This document shows positions 1-8,840 of a stretch of DNA of 64,000 nucleotides, one piece after another. The stretch spans positions 81,761 to 145,760 of the forward strand of contig NZ_JAVHUW010000046.1 in assembly GCF_030954495.1 (NCBI RefSeq), written 5' to 3'. Every line of letters starts with the position of its first letter. The stretch's first letter is position 1. Source of the DNA: Candidatus Desulfosporosinus nitrosoreducens. GTDB lineage: Bacteria; Bacillota; Desulfitobacteriia; Desulfitobacteriales; Desulfitobacteriaceae. A program made the translations under genes and the position numbers. The notes beneath the pieces were generated by a model. It was not told the DNA's origin, did no database searches, and saw only the letters and a list, made by a program, of their open reading frames with translations.

Positions 1-305
1 ACATTAGCAGGTTTGGTAAAAATAAAGCTGTGATATATGCCTTGACTAAAGAGCTTGTCGATCAAAGCAGAAATCAAAACGGAAGTTATCCCTTCCCCCC
101 TATGCTCTTTAGCTACCGCAAAACATTTCAAGACATTCCTGGCTTTGGAACAAGTGGCAATAAGGGCTGAGCTTTCATCCCTTATTGCCACAGTGTAATC
201 CACATCGCGATCCAAAATTAAATCAAAGCCCTGCAGAAAGGTTTCAACTTCCCGCCGTTCCAACAGATTATTTAAGTTAACCCATTCCAGCCTGTGTTCA
301 TACAT
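1..305 (-). CDS. citC: Citrate lyase ligase CitC, N-terminal part (cut by window edge)
   Basis: About 101 N-terminal residues are visible; the gene runs off the left edge. The start is an ATG at 305-303 behind AAAGGAG. The translation begins MYEHRLEWVNLNN and has the GNAT-like features of CitC: DYTVAIRD, KCFAVAKEHRGEG and a terminal FIFTKPAN. CitC acetylates the thiol of the prosthetic group on the lyase acyl carrier protein (CitD), switching the lyase on at the cost of ATP. It is the last visible gene of the minus-strand run CitD-CitE-CitF-CitC, 15 bp after citF. Here it probably activates a citramalate lyase. The adenylylation domain lies outside the window. Confidence 0.85.
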   Translation of the reverse strand, partial: MYEHRLEWVNLNNLLERREVETFLQGFDLILDRDVDYTVAIRDESSALIATCSKARNVLKCFAVAKEHRGEGITSVLISALIDKLFSQGIYHSFIFTKPAN

Positions 306-319
306 CTGGCTTGCTCCTT

Positions 320-1903
320 TTAAAGAACTTTCCTCACCACGTCAATAACAGTTCCATCCCGGTATTCCACAACGGCTACTATCTCCTCCGAGGTTGGAAC
401 CGGTTTAGGAAGGCCGGTGATCTTTTCTGCCAAGGCTTTCAGCTCGCCGATCGTTAGCAAAGGAAGCTTTGTTTTGCTCAGCGTCTCAATGAGATCTGCT
501 CTTTGGGGATTAACCGCGATTCCCCGCTCCGTCACGACAACGTCGATACTTTCCCCGGGAGTTGTCACAGTCATAACCTGATCCTTGATAATCGGGAGCC
601 GGGCCTTCAGCAAATTCGTCACAACAAGCGCAAGTTTAGCGCCGGCCGCCGTGTCGCTGTGTCCCCCGGAACCGCCCATAATCACTCCATTGGAGCCTGT
701 TGTAACGTTAACATTAAAATCAAGATCGATTTCTGTCGCCCCTAAAATCATAATATCCAGGTTATTAACGACTGCTCCCTTAGTATGAGGGTTGCCGTAC
801 ATCGACGCGGACATAAATTGATGTCTGACATCATCTCTATACGACTCTACCGCTTTTAAATCAAAACACTGCACATCAAAAAGCGTCCTGAATAATCCTT
901 CTTGCAGCATCTCTACAAGATATCCGGTGATCCCACCGGCAGCGAAGCTTCCGGTCACATGATCCCGGCGCATAACCTTGGCAAGCTCTGCGGCAACTGC
1001 CAGAGATGTTCCGCCGGCTCCGGTTTGAAAAGACATCCCGTCTTTGAGCAAACCGGAAGCCTTGATCACTTCCGCCGCCAATTTAGCAATTTTCAAAGCC
1101 ACGGGGTCTTTGGTAATTTTAGTGGTTCCGGAGACAATTCCTCCCGGATCGCCGATTGATTCAACTTGAACCACATAATCGACATAAATCTGGCTTATTT
1201 CAATCGGGCAAGCAGGGTAAGCCACTAAATTGTCCGTAATTGCCACCGTCCTGGCGGCGTACTCCGCATCGGCAACGGCATACCCCAGCGTCCCGCAAGC
1301 CGATTTGCCCTGGACACCATTGATATTGCCGTAGCTATCTGCGGCAGGGGCCGCCAAAAAAGCCACATCAACTTGCAGATCCCCGCTTTCAAGGGCTCTT
1401 GCCCGTCCCCCGTGAGTCTGCATAAGAGCAGGTTTTTTTAATTTGCCCTCTGATATTGCTTCGGCAACGGGACCTGAGATGTAATTGGCCGCAATCCCAG
1501 TCACTACCTGATTTTCTATATGTTTAACAAGCGGTTCATGAATTGGGAAAATAGAACTGGCGGCAACTGTCAAATCCTTAAGCCCGCGCTTGGCCAGCGC
1601 CTCCATGACCATGTTCAAAACATAGTCCCCGTTTCTCAAATGATGATGAAAGGAGATGGTCATTCCGTCCCTGATCTGAAGTTTATCCAAAACTTCTTCC
1701 AGATCTTTAAAGACCTTCTTCTCATCAGGAAAAACACTCGTCAGGGCAACAGCCTTCCTTGTCCTCAGCTTGCTGCCGCTTGATACTCCCTGGAACGGCT
1801 TAACTTCTCCGTATCCTGCGATAAAGTCGGGAAGTTCCCGCCCTAAAGCTGTTTTTATAATCTTTGATTTTTTGCCTGTGTTGACGGATGTTTGCGTATT
1901 CAT
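320..1903 (-). CDS. citF: Citrate/citramalate lyase alpha subunit (CitF family)
   Basis: 527 residues, full length for CitF, with ATG behind AAAGGAGAAAA. Family features include a CoA-transferase-like fold with SFHHHLRNGDYVLN near residue 85, GGHSDTAAGAKLALVV near residue 420 and a C-terminal VTERGIAVNP block. The alpha subunit swaps the acetyl group on the CitD thiol for the substrate, forming citryl- or citramalyl-ACP. It follows citE by about 70 bp. The cluster upstream makes mesaconate from glutamate and there is no citrate transporter in view, so citramalate is the likelier substrate. The sequence alone cannot separate the two. Confidence 0.9.
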   Translation of the reverse strand: MNTQTSVNTGKKSKIIKTALGRELPDFIAGYGEVKPFQGVSSGSKLRTRKAVALTSVFPDEKKVFKDLEEVLDKLQIRDGMTISFHHHLRNGDYVLNMVMEALAKRGLKDLTVAASSIFPIHEPLVKHIENQVVTGIAANYISGPVAEAISEGKLKKPALMQTHGGRARALESGDLQVDVAFLAAPAADSYGNINGVQGKSACGTLGYAVADAEYAARTVAITDNLVAYPACPIEISQIYVDYVVQVESIGDPGGIVSGTTKITKDPVALKIAKLAAEVIKASGLLKDGMSFQTGAGGTSLAVAAELAKVMRRDHVTGSFAAGGITGYLVEMLQEGLFRTLFDVQCFDLKAVESYRDDVRHQFMSASMYGNPHTKGAVVNNLDIMILGATEIDLDFNVNVTTGSNGVIMGGSGGHSDTAAGAKLALVVTNLLKARLPIIKDQVMTVTTPGESIDVVVTERGIAVNPQRADLIETLSKTKLPLLTIGELKALAEKITGLPKPVPTSEEIVAVVEYRDGTVIDVVRKVL

Positions 1904-1973
1904 TTTTCTCCTTTCTTAAGGAAACGTCAATCAGTCTCCGAAAATATTTCTTCGTATCCCAACCTAGAGGAAG

Positions 1974-2849
1974 CTACTCAATCAGTCCCAATCTTTGACC
2001 AAGTTCCAGCGTAGTGATTGCTCGATTAATCACAGGAGCGTCCACCATTTTGCCGTCCAATGAGAATACTCCCTTGCCCTCTTTTTCCGCCTCGTTCTTG
2101 GCGGCCAGAACCCTCAGGGCATATCTTAAATCCGCTTCCGTCGGGGCAAATACCGAGTGAATTACCTCAATCTGTCTCGGATTAATCGCGGCCTTCCCCG
2201 TCATCCCCAGGCTTTTGGCTTTAGCCGTGTCCAGGGCCAATCCCTCGCAGTCATTCGTATCTGTAAACGGAGTATCAATAGCATCCACCTTTAAGGCTTT
2301 GCATATGGTTGCTACCCTACTGCGGGCATAAAAGATTTCTTCCCCCTCTTTGGTCCGTTTAATTCCCAGATCGGAGGTTAAGTCTTCTCCTCCCAACAAA
2401 ACCCCGACAACCCGCTGCGAGGCCTTAATGATCTGAGAAATACTTTCCAGTCCCCAAGCGGTTTCCACCAAAGCAATGAGCTTAATGCTCCCCGCGGCAA
2501 AACCTTCCTCCCGCTCAATCCCATCCAACATTGCGGCAACCTGCCTTATTCCATCTTCAGCCGCTTTGGGTACCAACAAAGCATCCGGTTTGACCCTGGC
2601 CATAACGTCCACATCGGCGGCTCCAAATTCCGTATCCAGAGGATTGATTCTCACCACAACTTCAACCTCTGAATAATCCAGGCTTTTTATGGCCTCTCTC
2701 ACCAGAATCCGGGCACTGTCCTTTTCCGTGAGACTTACCGCATCTTCCAAATCCAAAATAATAGAATCCGCTCCGAGAATCGCCGCATCCTGAAGCATGC
2801 CCGGATTGTTGCCGGGCATAAACAGCATGGATCTTCTAAGTTTCTGCAT
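1974..2849 (-). CDS. citE: Citrate/citramalate lyase beta subunit (CitE)
   Basis: 291 residues of the HpcH/HpaI aldolase superfamily, typical CitE length. It starts MQKLRRSMLFMPGNNPGML; visible motifs are DSIILDLEDAV (metal/substrate loop), ALVETAWGLES and LGGEDLTSDLG, then AINPRQIEVI near the C-terminus. The beta subunit cleaves the acyl-ACP to release acetyl-ACP plus oxaloacetate (citrate) or pyruvate (citramalate). The start has GGGGTGAAATAA before the ATG. It lies 35 bp after citD, so the three subunits are clearly one transcription unit. Confidence 0.92.
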   Translation of the reverse strand: MQKLRRSMLFMPGNNPGMLQDAAILGADSIILDLEDAVSLTEKDSARILVREAIKSLDYSEVEVVVRINPLDTEFGAADVDVMARVKPDALLVPKAAEDGIRQVAAMLDGIEREEGFAAGSIKLIALVETAWGLESISQIIKASQRVVGVLLGGEDLTSDLGIKRTKEGEEIFYARSRVATICKALKVDAIDTPFTDTNDCEGLALDTAKAKSLGMTGKAAINPRQIEVIHSVFAPTEADLRYALRVLAAKNEAEKEGKGVFSLDGKMVDAPVINRAITTLELGQRLGLIE

Positions 2850-2884
2850 TTATTTCACCCCGGTCAGTGTGTAGTATGTAATGA

Positions 2885-3157
2885 CTAAAGAGCTCTTTTA
2901 AGGGCCGTTTCAACCCTGGCGCCGATCGTATAATCCAAGGCACCCTTATCTTGAGCCTTAATGGTGACCCCTGCAATCCCCATCTCCCGCACCTTATCCA
3001 GAATCACCTGCTTTATTTGCTCACCAAACTGCTGCATGACGATACTCTCAAGTTCAAGCTCGACGCTGCCCGAATCATTAGGCCTAACCATAATGAGAAT
3101 ATCATTGGATTCCAGCGTTCCAGCTTTAGCAACTTTTGTTATCTTCGTTGTACTCAC
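2885..3157 (-). CDS. citD: Citrate/citramalate lyase acyl carrier protein (CitD)
   Basis: 90 residues, with GTG start. The motif KAGTLESNDILI carries Ser17 in the position of the serine that receives the 2'-(5''-triphosphoribosyl)-3'-dephospho-CoA arm in CitD of the family. The protein shuttles the acetyl thioester between CitF and CitE and is loaded by CitC and CitX/CitG-type enzymes; the latter are not in the window. The start is uncertain because the GAGGTGAG in front overlaps the GTG itself, but no better start is nearby and the serine motif sits at the expected distance from the N-terminus. Confidence 0.9.
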   Translation of the reverse strand: MSTTKITKVAKAGTLESNDILIMVRPNDSGSVELELESIVMQQFGEQIKQVILDKVREMGIAGVTIKAQDKGALDYTIGARVETALKRAL

Positions 3158-3163
3158 CTCAAA

Positions 3164-3328
3164 TTATTTGCGTATGCTCTTCCGAAAAAATTTTTTGAAC
3201 CAGCGGGCAATTATGACAAATCCAAGGTAAAGAGCAAAGACGACTAAAAAACCCCAAAGCCCTTCCACAATATCTTGAAATTCCATGTTTCCGCGACCGG
3301 TTACCTTAACCAATCGTTCATCCTCCAT
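3164..3328 (-). CDS. Small single-span membrane protein, unknown
   Basis: A 54-residue open frame between the activator gene and citD. From Met15 (position 3286) it reads MEFQDIVEGLWGFLVVFALY, then a hydrophobic helix and a strongly basic tail (RWFKKFFRKSIRK). This is the layout of a one-helix inner-membrane peptide with a cytoplasmic positive tail. Two starts are possible, ATG 3328 or ATG 3286 (40 residues); neither has a strong ribosome site. It ends 6 bp before the citD GTG, suggesting co-translation. I do not recognise a family. It might be a small subunit of a membrane complex serving this pathway, but that is speculation. Confidence 0.5.
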   Translation of the reverse strand: MEDERLVKVTGRGNMEFQDIVEGLWGFLVVFALYLGFVIIARWFKKFFRKSIRK

Positions 3329-3360
3329 AGGTGAAAAGCTTGCTTAAAAGCGCCGTTTCC

Positions 3361-4179
3361 TTAAGCTTCTCCAGTTAAAAGATTGCGCCCTTCAACACAA
3401 CAGCCGATCGCTCCATTAAACTGAGGTTCCGGCGGTATAACGATCTGCCTGCCTGTGCCTTCCTGCAGAAGTTTGCTGACGGCACGATTGTGAGCCACCC
3501 CTCCGGTGAAAACGAGAACCTCCCCGGCAAAAGAACGCAGGAGAGGCAAAATTCGCTTGACAATCGTGGCATTAACTCCCGCAGCAAGCTCCGCCAAAGG
3601 AAAACCCTCTACGATCTTACCGATAAGTTCGCTTTCCCCAAACACCGCACAAGTGGAATTCAACTCCACAGGAGCGTCGGCATGCTCTCCGAGCTCTTCA
3701 AGAGGCATATCAAGAACATGCGCCATATTCTCCAAATACCGCCCCGACGAAGCGGCACATTTATCGTTAGTCAGGAAATCAATCATCCTGCCCTTGCGCA
3801 CCTGAATGATTTTGCTGTCCTGTCCTCCTAAATCGACCAAGGTGAAATCCCTGAGCCCCGTCTGGTACATGGCGCCCAGAACATGAGCCTTAAGCTCCGG
3901 CATAGCTTCTCCCCCGGCAAGCTCCAGGGTATTCCTGCCATAACCCGTCGATACAAGGCAGTCAACTGCAGGCAAACCCAGAGCCGCAAAATTGACAACC
4001 AGCTTTCCTTCTTGCTTTCGGCCATACTCACGGTAAAAGCGGATCGTATCCAAACTTTCCAGGCGCAGAATCTCCAAGTGATCCGTATCCTTTGCCAGCT
4101 GCATAAGGGCGACTTTGACACTCCGGCTCCCCAAATCAATTCCGCATATAGTCTGTACAGTCATGCGCCGCACCCTCAC
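3361..4179 (-). CDS. ASKHA ATPase activator of a 2-hydroxyacyl-CoA dehydratase-type enzyme
   Basis: 272 residues of the BcrA/BadF/HgdC family. It has an ATPase fold with GIDLGSRSVKVALM, VDLGGQDSKII and FTGGVAHNRAV. Two cysteines, Cys141 (NDKCAASSG) and Cys177 (NSTCAVFGE), match those that hold the [4Fe-4S] cluster between the two subunits of the homodimer. ATP hydrolysis drives low-potential electron transfer to the partner protein encoded just upstream. The GTG start overlaps the partner's TGA (GTGA), indicating translational coupling; an ATG at Met6 is an alternative start. Confidence 0.85.
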   Translation of the reverse strand: MRVRRMTVQTICGIDLGSRSVKVALMQLAKDTDHLEILRLESLDTIRFYREYGRKQEGKLVVNFAALGLPAVDCLVSTGYGRNTLELAGGEAMPELKAHVLGAMYQTGLRDFTLVDLGGQDSKIIQVRKGRMIDFLTNDKCAASSGRYLENMAHVLDMPLEELGEHADAPVELNSTCAVFGESELIGKIVEGFPLAELAAGVNATIVKRILPLLRSFAGEVLVFTGGVAHNRAVSKLLQEGTGRQIVIPPEPQFNGAIGCCVEGRNLLTGEA

Positions 4180-5189
4180 TCCTTCAGCATACTCAGAAAG
4201 GACTCAATCCTCATCTTGCTCCGCGCATCCAAACCCGTTGGATTTTCTCCTTCTAAAGTCAAAATCGGATAATCCAGTTTTTTGCGGATAATTAAATCCT
4301 CGATTTGACGATAACAGAAGCTTTGGGTATAGTGAATGATTCCATCCAACTGACGCCGCTCCGCTTCACAAGCAATATCCTCAAGTCTGAGAAAAACTTG
4401 ATAAGGATAAGTATATAATCTGTACTGTTCAATGACATCACCCGTTAGAAACGGCATGGAAAATTGTCTCTGAACTTCGTTAAAAACGACACGGGCCCCC
4501 TGGGTTTCCAGAAAATCGTATAGCTCCGGAAAAATCGGCGGGACTCCAATAAACCCCAAACGTATTTCCCGCGCTTTTTTTCGTGACTGGGAAGGACTGC
4601 TTGCAAACAAAGGCTCTCTCTGCCGAACCTTTTGAATAAATTCTTCCATCTCACAGGCGAACCCTTCCGGATCACCGTTGAAATCAGAACAGGAAACCTG
4701 ATAGAGATGATTTTCAAACCCGCTTACACGATTTTCCTGCCAGGTCAGGCGGTCAATTTCCCAAGCTAAGGCTCGAACCTGGTCCAGACGCTTTTTTTGC
4801 TGCTTCACGCCTTCCCAGGTTGCTCCCAAAGCTGTAATTAGTTTATCCATTTGCAGCCGCAGCATATCATGATCACGGTCATAGGGAAAAGCAAAAGGAA
4901 TAATCTGAATACCCTCAACTTCCCAAGTTTCCATCAAAGCATGCGTATTGCTGCAATCTCCTTGCGTGACGGCAACAATCCGCCGGATTTCGGGATGATG
5001 CAGAGCCGTGGAATACAATCCTTTAATCCAGCCGCAGACATTTCTGGGGAAACCGGCAAGCTCGGCATCCTCCACCCGGCTCATAGCCTCCGAATTAGTA
5101 ATAAAAATATTATTCAAATCTACCGGCGTCTCCCCGGCCGCATAGATCACTTCAACGGGAACCGTCGTTGTTAAACCAATCTTGCCCAT
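4176..5189 (-). CDS. 2-hydroxyacyl-CoA dehydratase D-type / double-cubane-cluster-type Fe-S protein
   Basis: 337 residues from ATG 5189, which gives the N-terminus MGKIGLTTTVPVEVIYAAG; a GTG at 5213 would add eight residues, but AAGGAG lies between the two. It belongs to the HgdB/BcrB-like Fe-S family. Candidate cluster ligands are Cys52 (RNVCGW), Cys79 (QGDCSN), Cys274 and Cys292 (TQSFC). Only one such subunit plus the activator is encoded, not the two-subunit HgdAB form. That fits the YjiM/YjiL or double-cubane-cluster protein/reductase arrangement better than a classical 2-hydroxyglutaryl-CoA dehydratase. Substrate unknown. It occupies the place in the cluster where a mesaconase would be expected. 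Confidence 0.75.
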   Translation of the reverse strand: MGKIGLTTTVPVEVIYAAGETPVDLNNIFITNSEAMSRVEDAELAGFPRNVCGWIKGLYSTALHHPEIRRIVAVTQGDCSNTHALMETWEVEGIQIIPFAFPYDRDHDMLRLQMDKLITALGATWEGVKQQKKRLDQVRALAWEIDRLTWQENRVSGFENHLYQVSCSDFNGDPEGFACEMEEFIQKVRQREPLFASSPSQSRKKAREIRLGFIGVPPIFPELYDFLETQGARVVFNEVQRQFSMPFLTGDVIEQYRLYTYPYQVFLRLEDIACEAERRQLDGIIHYTQSFCYRQIEDLIIRKKLDYPILTLEGENPTGLDARSKMRIESFLSMLKE

Positions 5190-5407
5190 AAAAACTTTCT
5201 TCTCCTTGCTCACCCTGTTTAAGACTTACACTCTATATTGTAAAGGCTCCGGTTAAAAAAGTTAAGTCCGAAGGATAAGCCGGGAGAAAATCGGCCCTAA
5301 ACAATAGTTAATGATACAAACTTTGATTTTATAGTATGGTAAATGCTAATAACGACGCAGGCCGGAACCTATTCGCTCTATAGTTACTACGGCATCCTAA
5401 AATATAG

Positions 5408-5413
5408 TATAAT
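5408..5413 (+). promoter_or_regulatory. Putative -10 box for the Uma2 gene
   Basis: TATAAT lies about 55 bp upstream of the ATG at 5469 in an AT-rich gap between divergent genes. The upstream -35 candidate (TTACTA at 5384-5389) is weak. The spacing to the gene is reasonable for a sigma-A promoter. Confidence 0.35.
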
Positions 5414-5468
5414 ATTGTAACTCAATTGGATTTTCTACACATAGCTTACTGACCAGGAGGTATGATTT

Positions 5469-6044
5469 ATGCCTTTACAGCAGGAAACCAAGAAATACAC
5501 GTTCTCAGATTATCTGACATGGCCGGAAAATGAACGTTGGGAGATTATTGACGGAGTCCCCATTATGCAATTCGCACCAACCTGGCAGCACCAAGCCATA
5601 TCCAGAGAGCTCATAACCCAATTCAACGCCTATCTCAAAGACAAGCCTTGTCAGGTATTTGCTTCTCCTTTTGATCTAAGGTTACCTGAAGGAAACGAAA
5701 CCGACGACAAAGCAACCTTCGTTGTCCAGCCCGATATTACTGTCGTTTGCGATCAGGGAAGATTAAAAGGTACCGGGTATTTTGGCCCCCCTACTCTTGT
5801 GATCGAAATATCTTCCCCAGCGACAGCAAGAAACGACAGGGTTTGGAAGTTTAATAAATACGAGCAGGCAGGGGTTAAAGAATACTGGATCGTTGAGCCG
5901 GATGGTAAATTCATCAACGTCTTTACCTTACAACCCGATGATAAATACGGCAGACCTGAATCTTATACAGAAACAGACATAATTGAGGTCTCTGTATTCC
6001 CTGGCTTTACTGTGGAACTAAAACCTATTTTCGAGGCTATTTAA
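5469..6044 (+). CDS. Uma2 family endonuclease-fold protein
   Basis: 191 residues, ATG behind CCAGGAGG. It carries the Uma2 (DUF820) pattern of a PD-(D/E)XK nuclease fold: YLTWPENERWEIIDGVP near the N-terminus, VQPDITVVCD, then LVIEISSPAT and GVKEYWIVEP. The likely catalytic residues are the Asp of QPDI, the Glu of VIEIS and a nearby Lys of the VWKFNKYEQAG helix. Biological function in this family is unclear; many copies occur in cyanobacteria and some Clostridia. It is the only plus-strand gene within the glutamate cluster and is convergent with the methylaspartate ammonia-lyase gene. Confidence 0.85.
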   Translation: MPLQQETKKYTFSDYLTWPENERWEIIDGVPIMQFAPTWQHQAISRELITQFNAYLKDKPCQVFASPFDLRLPEGNETDDKATFVVQPDITVVCDQGRLKGTGYFGPPTLVIEISSPATARNDRVWKFNKYEQAGVKEYWIVEPDGKFINVFTLQPDDKYGRPESYTETDIIEVSVFPGFTVELKPIFEAI

Positions 6045-6066
6045 GCTCCAAAGAAGAAAGACTGAT

Positions 6067-7314
6067 CTAGTGTGACGCACCTCTTCTTAAAACCGCCAGG
6101 GTCCTGTTCATTTCATTGTGAACGATCATATATCCTTCATCGACGCCCATGCCCGGCTTGGCCAGCATTTGATCCGGACGGGCAGCCAGAGAGACGTGAA
6201 CAGCCGTTCGTCCGCCGGCATCCGTTTCGTTGCATGACCCGCCGACATAAGCTCCCACACCATATTTCTTGGCGTAGAGAACAGCTTCAATAGTATTCTG
6301 AATTCCTCCCAAATCCGGAGTTTTGATTTGCACCATATCCGCCGCCTGGGCATCCACAAACCTCACGATATCTTCATAAGTGTTGCACCACTCATCAGCC
6401 ACAATTTCCACCTTTATGCCGCGTTCCTTCAGGGCCACGCGCAAAGCCTTCAATTGAGCAATTTGCCCCTCAACACTTCCGGCGTCCATCGGACCTTCTA
6501 TTCTTAAATGGAGGGGAGCGGCCGCTTTTTCCAACTCGGCAAAATACTCGGCCATTCGCTGCGTATCATCCTGAAAAGCGATCCCGATGGTTCCATAAAC
6601 ATCAATATGCAGGACGGGACGGTAATCCTCTCCTCCGAGAGTAAGAATGCGGTTCCTGAGCCAGGTTACATAATCCAAAAGCAGTTCGCCCTTGGCGCCA
6701 AGTTTTGTTGCTACGTTATTAATTAAAGCATGGGGCAAGACCCCGGCGCGCTTGATGATCGCCTTATCGGCATTGTCGTAGCGGTCGTCCCCGGTTTGAG
6801 TAAAGATAGGAACAGGCTCAAGGATCAGCGGAAGTTGATATTCTGCCAAAATAACTTCAGTCATGGTCTTTTTCTTAGCTTTGGCCACCGCGTCCAGGAT
6901 GGCTTGGCTGACCCCATAGCGAATGGCCGTGTGGTAGCGCTCCCCATTGGGACGCTTGGAAGTTTCCACAAGACCCGCTAATTGCCGGAACGAATCCAGT
7001 TCCTTTCCCAGGAGTTTGGGGGCAATCTCTTCCAGAATAATAGGAATAAAATCTTGCGCCAAAAAGAGCGGGTCCCGACCGCCGGCTCCCGAGTACTGCA
7101 CAGCGGCACAGTCCCCCGCGGCCACCTGTCCGTCTTCCAGGATGAGCATGACGGAGATGGACTCTCCGCGTTGTCGAACTGCTTTAAAACCCGGGGTTAA
7201 AGGCTCGCCGGTATAAGCAAACCCGTCATGGCCCGCTCCCGCCTTAATCGCTTGTTGGTCGTCAAAATAAAATCCGGTAAGCCCTGGTGACGCTATAACA
7301 TCAATGATTTTCAC
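6067..7314 (-). CDS. mal: Methylaspartate ammonia-lyase
   Basis: 415 residues from GTG 7314 (AGGAGG upstream), giving VKIIDVIASPGLTGFYFDD. With this start, numbering matches the characterised enzyme: catalytic Lys331 (MVQIKTPDLGG) and metal ligands Asp238 (LHIDVYG), Glu273 (LRIEGPMD) and Asp307 (VADEWCN). It is an enolase-superfamily member. It removes ammonia from (2S,3S)-3-methylaspartate to give mesaconate, the second step of glutamate fermentation. It follows glmE directly, about 70 bp away. An upstream in-frame extension exists but has no ribosome site and does not match the family. Confidence 0.96.
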   Translation of the reverse strand: MKIIDVIASPGLTGFYFDDQQAIKAGAGHDGFAYTGEPLTPGFKAVRQRGESISVMLILEDGQVAAGDCAAVQYSGAGGRDPLFLAQDFIPIILEEIAPKLLGKELDSFRQLAGLVETSKRPNGERYHTAIRYGVSQAILDAVAKAKKKTMTEVILAEYQLPLILEPVPIFTQTGDDRYDNADKAIIKRAGVLPHALINNVATKLGAKGELLLDYVTWLRNRILTLGGEDYRPVLHIDVYGTIGIAFQDDTQRMAEYFAELEKAAAPLHLRIEGPMDAGSVEGQIAQLKALRVALKERGIKVEIVADEWCNTYEDIVRFVDAQAADMVQIKTPDLGGIQNTIEAVLYAKKYGVGAYVGGSCNETDAGGRTAVHVSLAARPDQMLAKPGMGVDEGYMIVHNEMNRTLAVLRRGASH

Positions 7315-7383
7315 AAATACTACCTCCTCATCTTGCCTGCAAAGGCGGTCCTTTACAAGCCGCAAAAAGCACCCTCCTTGTCT

Positions 7384-8838
7384 TTAACTCCTGGGCCGCC
7401 CCACAAGCATCCCCTTGCCAATAGCATAAATATCGTCGATGACCATTTGGAAGGAAGGGTCCCGCCCTTCATCCCGTCCGCGCTTGGCGATACGTTCGCG
7501 GTGAAAGTCCTTAATCGTCTCATCAAAAGGAATGTTGCCGAAATCCAGCACACGCACCGCACCGGCGGTATCACGGGCCGGCAGAATCTTGCCCGCATTA
7601 AAGCGGCTGGGAGCGAAAGGCACATCGATAACGCCTGCTTGGAAAGCGCGGACGGTACCTGCCGCCATGTCCCCCTCGCCGAGAGTCAGAACCCGGTCCA
7701 GGATAGCCCTAGTTTCCGCCAGAATCATCTTCTCTTCTAAGGCCAGTTCGTCCGTCATCGGCAGGCTCTGGTCTTTTAACATGCTCAAAACCTGCTTGGT
7801 AGCTCGAATCCCGGCCGCGTTGGCTTCCTTGGTCGGTATTCCCAAAGCCTCGTGAGGAGTTTTAACAATGACTTTGGAGGCTTTGCCTAAAGCGGCGGTT
7901 GCCGCTCCCCAGGAAATAACGCCAAAAGCTTTGGCTTCATCCTGAGGGAAACCTCCCATCCACTGATGAAAGACCGTCGTAATCATCACTTGAGGATAGC
8001 CCAGTTTCGTCAGATATTCTTCCGCCAAAACCGGAAGTGTATGCAAAGCGGCGACATCCTGAATAAGATTGCCGCACTGTCCGTAACCCAGAGTCAGACT
8101 GCGCACGCCCTGGGCCACCGCAAGAATTCCTTCAATGACGGCCACAGCATGAGAAATAGAGGGGGGAACGAGGGTCCCTGTCAGCGGTCCGAAAGGTTCA
8201 CGGTTGATTTTCACCCCTTGCTCCTCATACAGCCCAATAAGGCGGTCTACATACTGCCAGTATTTAATCGTGCTTTCTATGGAAACATCCTTCGAATAGG
8301 GAATATTGTAGGAAATCCCGCCCCCTTCATAGTCGGTGAAACCTCCGGCGATGGTTACCTCGGCAAGCAAACGGGCATCCGGTGTCCCATGACGTACTTG
8401 AACAGGCACTTGAACACTCTCCACCACTTGGCGACAGGCCGCAACCCCATGGTTTACCGCCGGAAAGCCATTGAGCATAGAGCGTCCAATAGACCGGCTT
8501 TCCTCAATTCCGGACTGCGCTTCAGTATAGCGGTTTTGCCGGGTATAAGAATCAATAGTGGAAGGCAGAAAATCCGCCCCTCCTTCATCCTGAAGAAAAC
8601 GCAGCAGCTCGATATGTTCATTGAGAAGAGCGACACCGGCGCGGGGCTGAGCAAAGGTTATCCCTTTGGCTTTACCTTCGGCAAGTTTTTCCGCAAAGAT
8701 CTTGCTCTTAGGCAACGCTTTGTGATAGGCCACCGCTTCCTCAAAGTTGACATCCTTACCCGTTTCCCATTGTCCCAGGACTTCCTGACGCTGACGCTGA
8801 AATTCTTCCGCGTCCATTTTCCGGACTGTTAATTCCAT
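7384..8838 (-). CDS. glmE: Glutamate mutase epsilon subunit
   Basis: 484 residues, almost exactly the family length. Begins [13 protein letters not shown]; the TIM-barrel catalytic subunit shows [37 protein letters not shown] and a C-terminal [26 protein letters not shown]. With GlmS and adenosylcobalamin it rearranges L-glutamate to (2S,3S)-3-methylaspartate. Its AGGAGG site lies inside the last codons of glmL (only 2 bp between stop and start), so the two are translationally linked. Confidence 0.96.
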   Translation of the reverse strand: MELTVRKMDAEEFQRQRQEVLGQWETGKDVNFEEAVAYHKALPKSKIFAEKLAEGKAKGITFAQPRAGVALLNEHIELLRFLQDEGGADFLPSTIDSYTRQNRYTEAQSGIEESRSIGRSMLNGFPAVNHGVAACRQVVESVQVPVQVRHGTPDARLLAEVTIAGGFTDYEGGGISYNIPYSKDVSIESTIKYWQYVDRLIGLYEEQGVKINREPFGPLTGTLVPPSISHAVAVIEGILAVAQGVRSLTLGYGQCGNLIQDVAALHTLPVLAEEYLTKLGYPQVMITTVFHQWMGGFPQDEAKAFGVISWGAATAALGKASKVIVKTPHEALGIPTKEANAAGIRATKQVLSMLKDQSLPMTDELALEEKMILAETRAILDRVLTLGEGDMAAGTVRAFQAGVIDVPFAPSRFNAGKILPARDTAGAVRVLDFGNIPFDETIKDFHRERIAKRGRDEGRDPSFQMVIDDIYAIGKGMLVGRPRS

Positions 8839-8840
8839 AG

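Noticed and set aside
320..3157. Plain citrate fermentation operon
   Set aside because: No citrate transporter or oxaloacetate decarboxylase is present, and the upstream genes lead to citramalate; citramalate lyase is preferred, though not proven.
4176..5189. Classical 2-hydroxyglutaryl-CoA dehydratase
   Set aside because: Only one dehydratase-type subunit is encoded and no CoA-transferase or glutaconate decarboxylase is nearby.
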